A DNA stretch of 22,194 bases from a virus. The translations under genes and the position numbers were made by a program. The stretch is from IMG/VR virus record IMGVR_UViG_3300023109_000163, positions 1 through 22,194 of that record. One strand, given 5' to 3'. Of this stretch, positions 5,415 to 14,362 are shown in pieces (within the stretch, counting starts at the first letter, position 1; each line of letters starts with the position of its first letter). Under the pieces are notes generated by a model. That model saw only the letters and a program-made list of their open reading frames with translations, made no database searches and was not told where the DNA came from.

Positions 5415-7856
5415 ATGGCAATCCCTAGAGCAACAAAAATAGCCCAGCAAAGTCTTGAACGTGCTAAAGGCGTTGGAGAATCTCTATTATCAGATCCGTC
5501 TGCGCAAGCTGAAAACTTACTTCGTCAAGGATCTAATGCTCTTAATAGTGGTATTAAAGTTATTGACAGTTTTAAAGATAGTGTTGAAGATGTCTTGACC
5601 GGTTCAACAATTGATGTTGCTAATAAGATAGGTTTGTCAGCACCATCATTTGAACAAGCAGCCGAAGTAATAACACAAACAGCACTAAATCCAAATACAA
5701 TTTTAGGTTCTACTGATAATATATTAAAAAAATATGCGTCATATAACTATAACATAACCCTTGCTTGTTTAACTGTTAATGAATTAAATTTTCCTAACAC
5801 TACATACCGTGTCAAAGCACCTCAAGTAACAGTATTACGTTCGGGTGGTGGAGCTCCAGGAAAGGCACTAACAGCATACGAAACATCAGATGCACAATTA
5901 GAATATTTTATTGATGAGCTAAAGATGAATTCAGTTATGGCTCCGACAACAGCAACTAGAACATCTAATGCTACTACTTTTAGTTTTGTAGTTCACGAAC
6001 CATACAGTATGGGATTATTTCTACAAACATTAATGATTGCAGCACTAGATGCAGGACACGCTGATTACTTAAAAGCACCGTATGCTCTTATTATTGATTT
6101 TAAAGGGTTTGATGATAACGGAAACCCGCACAGTGTAGGAGCATTGGGTAGACGAGTATTTCCAATAAAAATTAATAAAATGGATTTTGATGTAAATGCT
6201 GGAGGCTCGGCATATAATATTTCAGCACACGCATTTAACGAAAGCGCATTAAGTAATATTGCACAGCATACTAAAAGTGATATAAAAATTAGTGGCGACA
6301 GTGTTCTTGAATTATTACAAAAAGGTCCAAATAGTTTGACTACTATTATGAACAAGCGTATAAGAGAAAAAGCCGAAGGAGAACCTGCTCCAATAAACAA
6401 AGATGAATATGTTATTATGTTTCCAAAAGAACTAACATCTAGTTTAGGATTAGACACTCAAACCGATAGTGGTACTAGTGATAATGCAGCAATGACAGTA
6501 GACGAATTTTATAGAAAGACGCAAGGTTTACTAAATTATAATGAGCTTCCAAAAGCTGGACAAGAAGAAGTACAAACTGCTTTTGATCAGTATAAAGAAT
6601 TATATGTAACTAACAATAATGTAGCTTCGGCTGTTAGAAGAATTGCAGAAAGTTCTGAATTAGCCAATCCAATTGGCAAGGGAACTATTGCAAAGTCAAT
6701 GGTTGAAGGAGGCAATACCCCGTTTGGTATCGAAGCATACACAAAAAACGAAAATGATGTATATGTTTCAGAAAAAGTTACAATCTCAAATGATTTTAGA
6801 GAATTTACATTTCCGCTAGGTACTAGTGTTGAACAAATTATCGAAGAAATAGTCATCTTAAGTTCTTATGGTAAATCTGCTGCAACAGAATTTACTCCAG
6901 ATTCAGACGGGATGATAAACTGGTTTAGAATTCATACTCAAACATTCTTAGTACCTGATGAACAAGTAAGGAGTGTAAGCGGTGAAAATCCAAAAGTATT
7001 TGTATATGCTGTTGTTCCTTATAAAGTTCATTCGTCAGTCTTTAATAATGCTTCACAACCATCAGTTGGTATTGAAAAACGTAAACAGCAGGCAGCTAAA
7101 ACATATGATTATATCTATACAGGAAAAAACGACGATATACTCGACTTTGAAATTAATTTTAATAATGCATTTTATAAAGCATTAAACACAAATATAAACG
7201 GTAGTGGTGATTCTAGACTTTTAGCAAAAAACGGATCAAATGGGTCGACTGAAGAATCTTATAATGCATCTGAAGGAAATTCTGAAGGCAGTGGATTTTC
7301 TAATCCTAATGTGTCTGACGTAGGAGATGCTAACGGCACAGGTAAAGGAGGAGGATCGACAATGGATTCTCCAGCAGTTCAGGTTGCTAGAATGTTTAAC
7401 GAAGCAATAGTAAATAATAATGTTGATATGATTGTTATGGATCTTACTGTTCTTGGAGATCCTTACTACCTAGCAGATAGTGGAGTTGGAAATTATAGCT
7501 CACCAGTTGCAGCGAAAGCATACACTGCTGACGGGTCAATGGATTATCAAAGAAGTGAAGTTGAAGTGAATGTTAATTTCCGTACACCTATTGATTATAA
7601 CGGCGAAACAGGATCAATGATATTCCCACAGGATACTATTCCAGTAAAGGCATTTAGTGGATTATACAAAGTAAACACTGTTGAAAACAGTTTTAGTGGC
7701 GGAAAATTTACACAGGTGTTAAGTATGAACAGAAGACCAAAACAAGACGACTCACCAATTACTGGACTATCTAGTGATCCGGGTGCAGTAAAGTCGACAG
7801 AAAACACCGATGCAGGCAAGGAACAAATTACAAATAATACAGGGAATCCGCAGTAA
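5415..7856 (+). CDS. Large baseplate hub-like structural protein
   Basis: An 813-residue protein between gp53 and gp5. Residues 1-65 are Ala/Gln/Ser-rich and helical. Residues about 110-290 form a beta-rich domain (with LNFPNTTYRVKAPQVTVLRS and the FVVHEPYSMGLFLQTLMIAA segment), resembling tube-like folds used in baseplate hubs. Residues about 595-650 are a flexible Gly/Ser/Asn linker. The last part (about 655-780) contains VMDLTVLGDPYYLADSG, VNFRTPIDYN, VKAFSGLYKV and GGKFTQVLSMNRR, a pattern I associate with contractile-tail hub proteins (gp27/gpD/gp44-like). No catalytic motif is evident. T4 gp27 has 391 residues, so this would be an enlarged form, and its place directly before gp5, the natural partner of gp27, fits. 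AGGA at 5404-5407 lies 7 bases before the ATG; the stop overlaps the gp5 start as TAATG. The gp27 role is an inference. Confidence 0.55.
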   Translation: MAIPRATKIAQQSLERAKGVGESLLSDPSAQAENLLRQGSNALNSGIKVIDSFKDSVEDVLTGSTIDVANKIGLSAPSFEQAAEVITQTALNPNTILGSTDNILKKYASYNYNITLACLTVNELNFPNTTYRVKAPQVTVLRSGGGAPGKALTAYETSDAQLEYFIDELKMNSVMAPTTATRTSNATTFSFVVHEPYSMGLFLQTLMIAALDAGHADYLKAPYALIIDFKGFDDNGNPHSVGALGRRVFPIKINKMDFDVNAGGSAYNISAHAFNESALSNIAQHTKSDIKISGDSVLELLQKGPNSLTTIMNKRIREKAEGEPAPINKDEYVIMFPKELTSSLGLDTQTDSGTSDNAAMTVDEFYRKTQGLLNYNELPKAGQEEVQTAFDQYKELYVTNNNVASAVRRIAESSELANPIGKGTIAKSMVEGGNTPFGIEAYTKNENDVYVSEKVTISNDFREFTFPLGTSVEQIIEEIVILSSYGKSAATEFTPDSDGMINWFRIHTQTFLVPDEQVRSVSGENPKVFVYAVVPYKVHSSVFNNASQPSVGIEKRKQQAAKTYDYIYTGKNDDILDFEINFNNAFYKALNTNINGSGDSRLLAKNGSNGSTEESYNASEGNSEGSGFSNPNVSDVGDANGTGKGGGSTMDSPAVQVARMFNEAIVNNNVDMIVMDLTVLGDPYYLADSGVGNYSSPVAAKAYTADGSMDYQRSEVEVNVNFRTPIDYNGETGSMIFPQDTIPVKAFSGLYKVNTVENSFSGGKFTQVLSMNRRPKQDDSPITGLSSDPGAVKSTENTDAGKEQITNNTGNPQ

Positions 7857-10327
7857 TGGCAATTGATGGACGTTCAGCGAGAAAAACGCTAGTAATCAAT
7901 CCAGGGCCATATGAAGCGTTGGTTGTATCCTTGCTTGATCCAAAAAGAATGGGTGCAATACAAGTTGAACTATTAAAAAATAGCACTTCGGGTAATCAGC
8001 CCGAACGATCAGGACAAATTGTTACAGTACAATATATGAGTCCGTTTGCCGGAGTTACTCCAATTGACGGAACCACTAGTCAAGATGACTTTCAAGGAAC
8101 ACAGAAAAGTTACGGATTTTGGGCGATACCTCCTAGTGTAGGAACAAAGGTACTTGTTATGTTTGCAGAAGGTAACATAGCAAGGGGCTATTGGATAGGA
8201 TGTGTTCCAGACGTGTATCAAAATCATATGACACCAGATCCGTGGGCCGGCACTGAATTTAATAATACTGACAGTTCTAAAAAACTTCCTACAGGGGAGT
8301 ATAATAAAAGACTTTCGTCTGGCGTCGGAAACGATCCTTCAAAATATATTAAACCTGTTAATAATGATTTTTATACTATACTTGGAAGACAAGGTCTAGT
8401 AGATGACGATATTAGAGGTCCTGCTAATAGTACTAGCAGACGAAACTTACCTAGTAGTGTATTTGGTATTAGTACTCCAGGACCTCGAGACAAAAGAAAC
8501 GGAGCTCCTAAAAGTTCAGTTGGTCCAAAAGAGTATAGTACACAAACATTTACAAGTATACTAGGTGGTTCTAGTATTGTTATGGATGACGGCGATGAAC
8601 GTTTTTTAAGAAATAGTTTCGCCGGACAAGACGCAATGTTATATACTGATGTAGTTGCTGACGCTCAAGCAACCACCGGCATTAAGACACTACCTAAAGG
8701 TGAATCTTTTAGGATTAGAACACGCACAGGCCATCAAATTCTTCTACATAATTCAGAAGACTTAATTTATATTGGCAATGCAACAGGCAGTTCTTGGATA
8801 GAAATGACTGCCAACGGCAAAATTGATATCTATGCACAAGATAGTATTAGTATTAGGACTCAAAATGATCTTAATATAAGTGCTGATCGAGATATTAATA
8901 TGACTGCGGCACGTGATATTAACTATAATGCAGGTAGAGATTATAAACTTACTGTTGGTAATAACAGTGACTATAAAGTTGGCGGCAAACACAATATGGA
9001 GATTGGCGCTGATGAAAATCATTATGTTGGTGCATCACAGAAAATATTTGTTGGCGCTACTGGAGATTTAATTGTAACTGGTGCTCATACTATTACAAAT
9101 AACGCAACACTAGACATTAATACTAAAGGTAACAGAAAAGATACACAGGCAAATTTAGACTTAAACACTGGAGGATATAATTATTTCACAGCAGGCGGAA
9201 ATACAGATATTTTGAGTGGCGGCAATCATAACGAAACAGCCACTGAAATTCATATGAATGGTCCAGCAGCGACTGAAGCAGCAACGGCAGGAAGTGCAGC
9301 TCAAGCACAAGTTGCAGCCCCTGCTCTGTGGCCTGTGCGTGTTCCAGTACACGAGCCGTGGCTAGGCCACGAGCATTTAGACCCTGGAACATTTACTCCA
9401 GGATTTACACAAGCAAGCGGTTCTCCGAGTCCAGCATTAAGAGAATCTACACCGTTACTAAGTAGCGATAGTGACTTAACTACAAGTGCTGGCGCTGCAA
9501 GCGGCGCAACAGTTACAGCGGCAAATACAAACGGTCCGCAGACAGTTGTTCCTGGTCAAGTAGGACCTACAGGAGATCAGCCAGCTAAACCAGTTGAAGT
9601 TACATTATTACAACAATTCTTCTTAAATGAATTAATTAAGAAAATTGGATTAGATCCAGCAAATGCACTTAAATCAGCAGATCCTAATAGACTTGCTGAA
9701 GGAGAAACTCCAGGTAACGCAGAAGCACTTGGTATGGCAATGGCACAGATACAAGCAGAATGTGGATTCAAACCAAGAAGTGAAAACTTAAATTATAGAG
9801 CAAGTACATTACGTAGAGTATTCCCAACGCGAGTTAAAACAGATGCGTTTGCACAAGAACTTGCAGCAGCAGGTCCTGCTGCTATTGGTAACACTATTTA
9901 CGGAAATCGATACGGCAACGCACAAAACGAAGGCTACAAGTACCGTGGTAGAGGACTAATACAGTTAACGTTTAAAGGTAACTACGAAACCTACGGTCCA
10001 AAAGCAGGACATCCTGAAATTGTACAAAATCCTGACTTAGTTAATGATCCAGAAATTGCTGTAAGAATTGCTTGTGCATATATTCAATCCAAAAGTGTAA
10101 CTTGGACTAGTTACGACTTTGGTGCTTTAGGACAGCAGTTCCGCAGAGCAGTTGGATATGCCGATCAAGGCGGCAAAGAAACTGCTAATCGTATTGGTTT
10201 AGGAAGAGGGTTTGCAAGCAAAATTATAACTGGCGACTTAACTCCTGTAGCAAGTATTACAACAGAACCAGCAGGAACAAACATTGAAGCAGGTAATCGT
10301 GTAGATCCTGCGGCAGGTCCGCAATAG
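7856..10327 (+). CDS. 5: gp5 baseplate spike with OB-fold, octad needle and C-terminal GH19 domain
   Basis: An 823-residue tail spike. Residues about 15-120 are the gp5/VgrG-type OB-fold, with the typical GFWAIPPSVGTKVLVMFAEG and RGYWIGCVPD. Residues 321-464 fall into strict octapeptide repeats, the trimeric beta-helix needle of gp5. Residues about 465-580 form an Ala/Pro/Thr/Ser-rich linker containing VPVHEPWLGHEHLDPGTF. Residues about 582-795 match glycoside hydrolase family 19 (chitinase-fold phage endolysins): MAQIQAECGF with E635, SENLNYRASTLRRVFPTR with E643, then YGNRYGNAQNEGYKYRGRGL and IQLTFKGNYETYG. The Glu pair probably cleaves peptidoglycan during tail penetration. In T4 gp5 the muralytic domain is a GH24 lysozyme between OB-fold and needle. 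Here it is a different family and lies beyond the needle. An AGGGAA site precedes the TAATG start. Confidence 0.9.
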   Translation: MAIDGRSARKTLVINPGPYEALVVSLLDPKRMGAIQVELLKNSTSGNQPERSGQIVTVQYMSPFAGVTPIDGTTSQDDFQGTQKSYGFWAIPPSVGTKVLVMFAEGNIARGYWIGCVPDVYQNHMTPDPWAGTEFNNTDSSKKLPTGEYNKRLSSGVGNDPSKYIKPVNNDFYTILGRQGLVDDDIRGPANSTSRRNLPSSVFGISTPGPRDKRNGAPKSSVGPKEYSTQTFTSILGGSSIVMDDGDERFLRNSFAGQDAMLYTDVVADAQATTGIKTLPKGESFRIRTRTGHQILLHNSEDLIYIGNATGSSWIEMTANGKIDIYAQDSISIRTQNDLNISADRDINMTAARDINYNAGRDYKLTVGNNSDYKVGGKHNMEIGADENHYVGASQKIFVGATGDLIVTGAHTITNNATLDINTKGNRKDTQANLDLNTGGYNYFTAGGNTDILSGGNHNETATEIHMNGPAATEAATAGSAAQAQVAAPALWPVRVPVHEPWLGHEHLDPGTFTPGFTQASGSPSPALRESTPLLSSDSDLTTSAGAASGATVTAANTNGPQTVVPGQVGPTGDQPAKPVEVTLLQQFFLNELIKKIGLDPANALKSADPNRLAEGETPGNAEALGMAMAQIQAECGFKPRSENLNYRASTLRRVFPTRVKTDAFAQELAAAGPAAIGNTIYGNRYGNAQNEGYKYRGRGLIQLTFKGNYETYGPKAGHPEIVQNPDLVNDPEIAVRIACAYIQSKSVTWTSYDFGALGQQFRRAVGYADQGGKETANRIGLGRGFASKIITGDLTPVASITTEPAGTNIEAGNRVDPAAGPQ
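8816..9247 (+). repeat. Eighteen octapeptide repeats of the gp5 needle
   Basis: The codons for gp5 residues 321-464 divide without gaps into 18 blocks of 8 residues (24 bases each), for example GKIDIYAQ, DSISIRTQ, NDLNISAD, RDINMTAA, RDINYNAG, GKHNMEIG and ASQKIFVG. Alternating hydrophobic positions and a frequent Gly at block ends are typical of the intertwined triple-stranded beta-helix of T4 gp5 and VgrG needles. One further block (residues 313-320) may belong to it. The repeats are visible at protein level; the DNA has diverged. Confidence 0.85.
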
Positions 10328-10331
10328 AGGG
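10327..10331 (+). promoter_or_regulatory. Ribosome-binding site of gp25
   Basis: GAGGG beginning at the last base of the gp5 stop codon, 10 bases before the ATG at 10342. It supports the ATG chosen for gp25. Confidence 0.5.
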
Positions 10332-10341
10332 TAAATACGTT

Positions 10342-10788
10342 ATGAGCACACAAGAAAAAAAATTATACAAAGAAGTAACAGTAAAAGGAAATAAACGTCC
10401 TTCCGCCCCAGTCGAAAGTCGTGCTTACAGAGGCATTTCAACAACAAATCCAGAAAATACTAGTTTTAATCTTTATGATATTGCTCTTATAAAGCAAGAT
10501 ATTATTAATCACTTTCATATTCGTGTAGGCGAAAAACTTGAGAATCCTGAATTTGGAACTATTATTTGGGACGTTATTTTTGAACCAATGACCGAACTTT
10601 TAAGAGAAGCAATAGCAAATAACGTTACAGAAATTATTAATTATGATCCACGTGTTCAAGTAGAACAAGTTACTGTAGATACATACGAAAGCGGCATTAT
10701 GATAGAGTGTACATTGCTGTATTTGCCGTATAATATCTCAGAAAGTATGCGTATGAGATTTGACGAAGATAACTCAATTTTAACTTAA
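10342..10788 (+). CDS. 25: gp25 baseplate wedge protein (lysozyme-like fold family)
   Basis: gp25 is part of the conserved inner wedge core together with gp6 and gp53, and is found across contractile injection systems. This 148-residue protein has the family signature at residues 51-90: KQDIINHFHIRVGEKLENPE, then FGTIIWDVIFEPMTELLREA, followed by NNVTEIINYDPRV and the strand EQVTVDT. The first 40 residues are a polar extension beyond the T4 protein (132 residues). It follows gp5 by 14 bases. Despite the historical name of the fold family, wedge gp25 proteins are structural, and no catalytic pair is claimed here. Confidence 0.92.
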   Translation: MSTQEKKLYKEVTVKGNKRPSAPVESRAYRGISTTNPENTSFNLYDIALIKQDIINHFHIRVGEKLENPEFGTIIWDVIFEPMTELLREAIANNVTEIINYDPRVQVEQVTVDTYESGIMIECTLLYLPYNISESMRMRFDEDNSILT

Positions 10789-10849
10789 AGAATTATATAC
10801 GCACTTATCTAATCTTAATAAATACTGTTACACATAAAGGAAAGCAAGT
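10789..10849 (+). promoter_or_regulatory. gp25-gp6 gap with T4-late-type promoter motif and ribosome-binding site
   Basis: This 61-bp gap is the only sizeable one inside the plus-strand operon. It holds AATAAATA at 10817-10824, seven of eight bases of the T4 late element TATAAATA, and AAGGAA (10837-10842) 7 bases before the gp6 ATG. RNA would start near 10830. This suggests extra late transcription of gp6 and the giant protein gene. No hairpin terminator is evident. Confidence 0.55.
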
Positions 10850-13800
10850 ATGTCAACAACCGACAGACAAAACAGACTATTATTAGCAGAAGATTGGAAG
10901 CGTGTTTACCAGTCATTCCGCAATGCGGATTTTCAAAGCTATGACTTTGACAATCTTCGCAGAACAATGATCTCATATTTACGAGAAAACTATCCAGAAG
11001 ATTTTAATGACTATGTAGAGTCAAGTGAATACTTGGCATTAATTGATCTTATTGCTTTCTTAGGTCAAAATATTAGTTTTCGAATTGATTTAAATGCCCG
11101 TGAAAACTTTTTAGAATTAGCAGAACGCCGTGAAAGCGTATTACGTTTAGCAAGATTGCTTTCCTATAATCCTAAACGTAATCAAGCATCCAACGGATTA
11201 TTAAAGTTTGAAACAATTAGTACAACTGAAGATTTATTTGATTCTAACGGAACTAATTTATCAGGACAGACTATTGTATGGAACGATATTTCAAATCAAG
11301 ACTGGTACGAGCAGTTTGTTAAAGTATTAAATTCAGCACTACCAGCAAATGGAGTTTTTGGAAGACCAAACAAAACTGATACAGTTAATGGTATAAGTGC
11401 AGAACAGTATAGAGTAAATGGCACAAACACTGATATTCCAGTATTTGGCTTTAGTAAAAGTGTAGACGGTAAGTCTACACAGTTTGAAATAGTTAGTACT
11501 GATATTGGTTCTGGAAACATTATTGAAGAAGCTCCTCTACCAGGAAGTAATTTTGCGTTTTTGTATAGAGATGACGGTCAGGGTGCTGGATCAAATAACA
11601 CAGGATTTTTTGCACACTTTAGACAAGGAAGATTAGATCAAGGCGATTTTAATATTTCTAAACCAAGTGCTAATCAAGTTGTTGCTATTGATGCAATTAA
11701 TGTTAACAATTCAGATACTTGGTTATATAAATTAGATAACCTTGGCAACGAATCAGAATTATGGACAAAGGTTGATGCTGTAGAAGGCAACAATATTGTG
11801 TATAATAGTTTAAGTAAAAATATTAGAAACATTTATAGTGTATTAACTCGTGTTGAAGATAGAGTTAGTTTAGTTTTTAGTGACGGAACTTTTGGATCTT
11901 TACCAAAAGGAAACTTTAAAATATATTATAGAACTAGTGATAATAGAAATTACGTCATTACTCCAGACGAATTAATTAATATTACAATTAGCATTCCTTA
12001 TCAAAGTAAAACAGGAACAAGCGAAAAACTTACAATTGGCTTAGCGTTAAAATACACAGTTGACAATGGTACTACTTCTGAGTCAAATAATGAAATAAAA
12101 GCAAATGCACCTGCAACATACTATACACAAAATAGAATGGTTACAGGTGAAGATTATCAAATAGCACCACTAGCAGTTAGTCAAGAAATTATAAAAGTAA
12201 AAAGTGTAAACAGAACGTCGAGCGGAATATCACGATATTACGATTTGCTAGATGCAACTGGAAAATACAGTAAAACTAACTTATACGGTAAAGATGGAAT
12301 ACTTTATACACAAACGCTAACAAATAAAGAGACATTTACATTTAATACAAAGACAGATATTGAAGGTATTATTAAAACTCAAATTGAAAGAATTTTAAAA
12401 GACTACAAAGTTAAAAACTTTTACTATGCACAGTTTGCAAAAATATTAGTTAGCGATATTGGAGCAAGATGGAATCAAGTTACCCGAGCGCAAAACATAA
12501 CTACAGGTTATCTAACAGATGCAGATTTTTCTAAATTAAAAACGGGAACATTTACAGCATCAACGTTGCAGTACTTGGAACCTGGAGCAATGCTTAAATT
12601 TGAAGCTCCGTCCGGGTATCATTTTATGCCTGATGGAACTATAATGGCAGGTTCTGCAGATCATCCTGGTGCAACAACTTATAAATGGACTAAAGTTGTA
12701 AGCGTTAGTGGTTCTGGAGTTAACAATACAAATGACGGACAGGGTGCTATTGTTCTAAACGACATCATTCCAGGTCCTATTAATAATGATATAACAACAG
12801 CTCCTCAGTTAACAGAAATTAAACCGTTGTTTACTACAGAAGTAGAAACACAAATTAAAACACAAATAATTGACCAAATATTTACTTATAAAACGTTTGG
12901 ACTTCGATATGACTTCCAAACAAATACTTGGCGTGTTATACTAGAAGCTGATCTTGATATACGTTCAAACTTTAGTACTGGTAAAACTGGAGATTTATCT
13001 AATCAAAACTTAGATGCAAGTTGGGTACTATTATTTCAAACCAATGGCGAAACATATACAATAACCTATAGAGGTCAGCGTTATGTATTTGAAAGTGACA
13101 GAGAAATAAGATTCTATTATGACAGTTCAGATAAAGTATATGATCCTTTAACTAATCAAATTATAAAAGACAAAATATCGTTAATGTCTATTAATACTCA
13201 ACCAGACGCCAGCGGTTATGCCTTAACACCATTTACAGTTCCGTTCAATTGGGAAATTGTTAAAGAATACAGAGACGGCGAAGGTTATGTTGATTCTAAG
13301 AAGATAGAAGTAGGGTTTTTTGATAGCGACGATGACGGCGTAGTTGACGATCCAGAAATATTTGACAAATTTATTACTACTAATGCAAGTAAGAAATATA
13401 TATTCTTAAAGAAATATATTACAACTGACAATGTTGACGATTTTAGATATGTTGATCAAACAACTGAAAACATACAAGTAGTAGATAACGAAGCAGAAAT
13501 AACTGATAATGGTATAGGTAGCTATCCTGATAATTCTGTTTTCTATCAGATAGATAAAAACATATTCAAAGTTTATAATGTAACAACAGAAAAATTAGAA
13601 TTGTCAGTTGACTATAGAGCATATTCAGGAAGAGATAAAATTATTTTCCAATACGAACACGCTGCTGACGAAAGTAGTAGAATTGATCCTAGTAGTTCTA
13701 ATATTATTGATGTATATATGCTTACAAAGCAATACGATACATTATATCGACAGTATTTGCAAGGAGCAATAGAAACTAGACCACTAGCACCTAGTTCAGA

Positions 13801-14362
13801 TACTTTATATGTTAATTTTGGAGAAGAAATTAACAAAATTAAGTCGATATCAGATGAAGTAATTTATCATCCGGTTAAGTACAAAGTACTATTTGGTACT
13901 GAAGCATCGGATGATTTAAAAGCAATGTTTAAAATAGTTAAAAACCCGGATAGAGTTGTAAACGAAAACGAATTAAAAGCTAATGTAATTGCAGCAATAA
14001 ATGAATTTTTTGCAATTGAAAATTGGGAGTTTGGAGATACATTTTACTTTTCAGAACTTAGTAATTATGTAATGACACAACTTGCTCCTGATCTTGCAGC
14101 ATTTGTAATTGTACCAATACAAGAATCACTATCTTTTGGTAGTATGTTTGAAGTAAGAAGTGAAGCCGACGAAGTGTTTATTAGCTCTGCAACTGTAGAA
14201 AATATAGAAGTAGTATCGTCATTAACAGCGTCAAAATTAAAAGCAACTGGAGCAATATATGCTGATGCAACACAAGCATCAGGAGTAGTTAGTGCTTCAG
14301 GAAGCAATGTCTCGAGCAATATCTCAAGCAGTAGCTCATCAAGTGGAGGACTAAGTTACTAA
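10850..14362 (+). CDS. 6: gp6 baseplate wedge protein, enlarged
   Basis: gp6 makes the inner ring of the baseplate that holds the wedges together. Residues 47-111 have the strongly conserved N-terminal signature: YVESSEYLALIDLIAFLGQN, ISFRIDLNARENFLELAERR and ESVLRLARLLSYNPKRN. Residues about 1025-1090 carry the C-terminal baseplate-J-like part, with NENELKANVIAAINEFF, NWEFGDTFYFSELSNYVM and FVIVPI. At 1170 residues it is much longer than T4 gp6 (660). The extra mass is in the middle, which includes an EF-hand-like loop at residues 825-836. The C-terminus ends in a Ser/Gly tail. The stop overlaps the next start as TAATG, so the giant protein downstream is probably co-translated with it. Confidence 0.93.
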   Translation: MSTTDRQNRLLLAEDWKRVYQSFRNADFQSYDFDNLRRTMISYLRENYPEDFNDYVESSEYLALIDLIAFLGQNISFRIDLNARENFLELAERRESVLRLARLLSYNPKRNQASNGLLKFETISTTEDLFDSNGTNLSGQTIVWNDISNQDWYEQFVKVLNSALPANGVFGRPNKTDTVNGISAEQYRVNGTNTDIPVFGFSKSVDGKSTQFEIVSTDIGSGNIIEEAPLPGSNFAFLYRDDGQGAGSNNTGFFAHFRQGRLDQGDFNISKPSANQVVAIDAINVNNSDTWLYKLDNLGNESELWTKVDAVEGNNIVYNSLSKNIRNIYSVLTRVEDRVSLVFSDGTFGSLPKGNFKIYYRTSDNRNYVITPDELINITISIPYQSKTGTSEKLTIGLALKYTVDNGTTSESNNEIKANAPATYYTQNRMVTGEDYQIAPLAVSQEIIKVKSVNRTSSGISRYYDLLDATGKYSKTNLYGKDGILYTQTLTNKETFTFNTKTDIEGIIKTQIERILKDYKVKNFYYAQFAKILVSDIGARWNQVTRAQNITTGYLTDADFSKLKTGTFTASTLQYLEPGAMLKFEAPSGYHFMPDGTIMAGSADHPGATTYKWTKVVSVSGSGVNNTNDGQGAIVLNDIIPGPINNDITTAPQLTEIKPLFTTEVETQIKTQIIDQIFTYKTFGLRYDFQTNTWRVILEADLDIRSNFSTGKTGDLSNQNLDASWVLLFQTNGETYTITYRGQRYVFESDREIRFYYDSSDKVYDPLTNQIIKDKISLMSINTQPDASGYALTPFTVPFNWEIVKEYRDGEGYVDSKKIEVGFFDSDDDGVVDDPEIFDKFITTNASKKYIFLKKYITTDNVDDFRYVDQTTENIQVVDNEAEITDNGIGSYPDNSVFYQIDKNIFKVYNVTTEKLELSVDYRAYSGRDKIIFQYEHAADESSRIDPSSSNIIDVYMLTKQYDTLYRQYLQGAIETRPLAPSSDTLYVNFGEEINKIKSISDEVIYHPVKYKVLFGTEASDDLKAMFKIVKNPDRVVNENELKANVIAAINEFFAIENWEFGDTFYFSELSNYVMTQLAPDLAAFVIVPIQESLSFGSMFEVRSEADEVFISSATVENIEVVSSLTASKLKATGAIYADATQASGVVSASGSNVSSNISSSSSSSGGLSY
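13322..13357 (+). other. EF-hand-like calcium loop coded inside gp6
   Basis: gp6 residues 825-836 read DSDDDGVVDDPE. Acidic residues stand at positions 1, 3, 5, 9 and 12 with Gly at 6, the pattern of a 12-residue EF-hand or dockerin-type Ca2+ loop. It lies in the enlarged middle part of gp6, before FDKFITT. Calcium binding is inferred from the motif alone. Confidence 0.5.

Noticed and set aside
6065-6457. Minus-strand open frame of about 130 codons inside the hub-like gene
   Set aside because: Antisense to a clearly coding frame, with the Ser/Phe/Ile-rich composition typical of shadows; no start signal.
10330-10337. GGTAAATA in front of gp25 as another late promoter
   Set aside because: Only the TAAATA core matches, and it ends four bases before the ATG, so the RNA would start at or inside the gene. 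It more likely reflects chance between the GAGGG site and the start.
10789-10815. Terminator after gp25
   Set aside because: No stem-loop with a following T run could be built from the A/T-rich gap.
14290-14362. Ser/Gly-rich tail of gp6 as a possible frameshift or diversity-generating repeat
   Set aside because: The frame continues cleanly to a TAATG junction; there is no template/variable repeat pair and no reverse transcriptase in the window.
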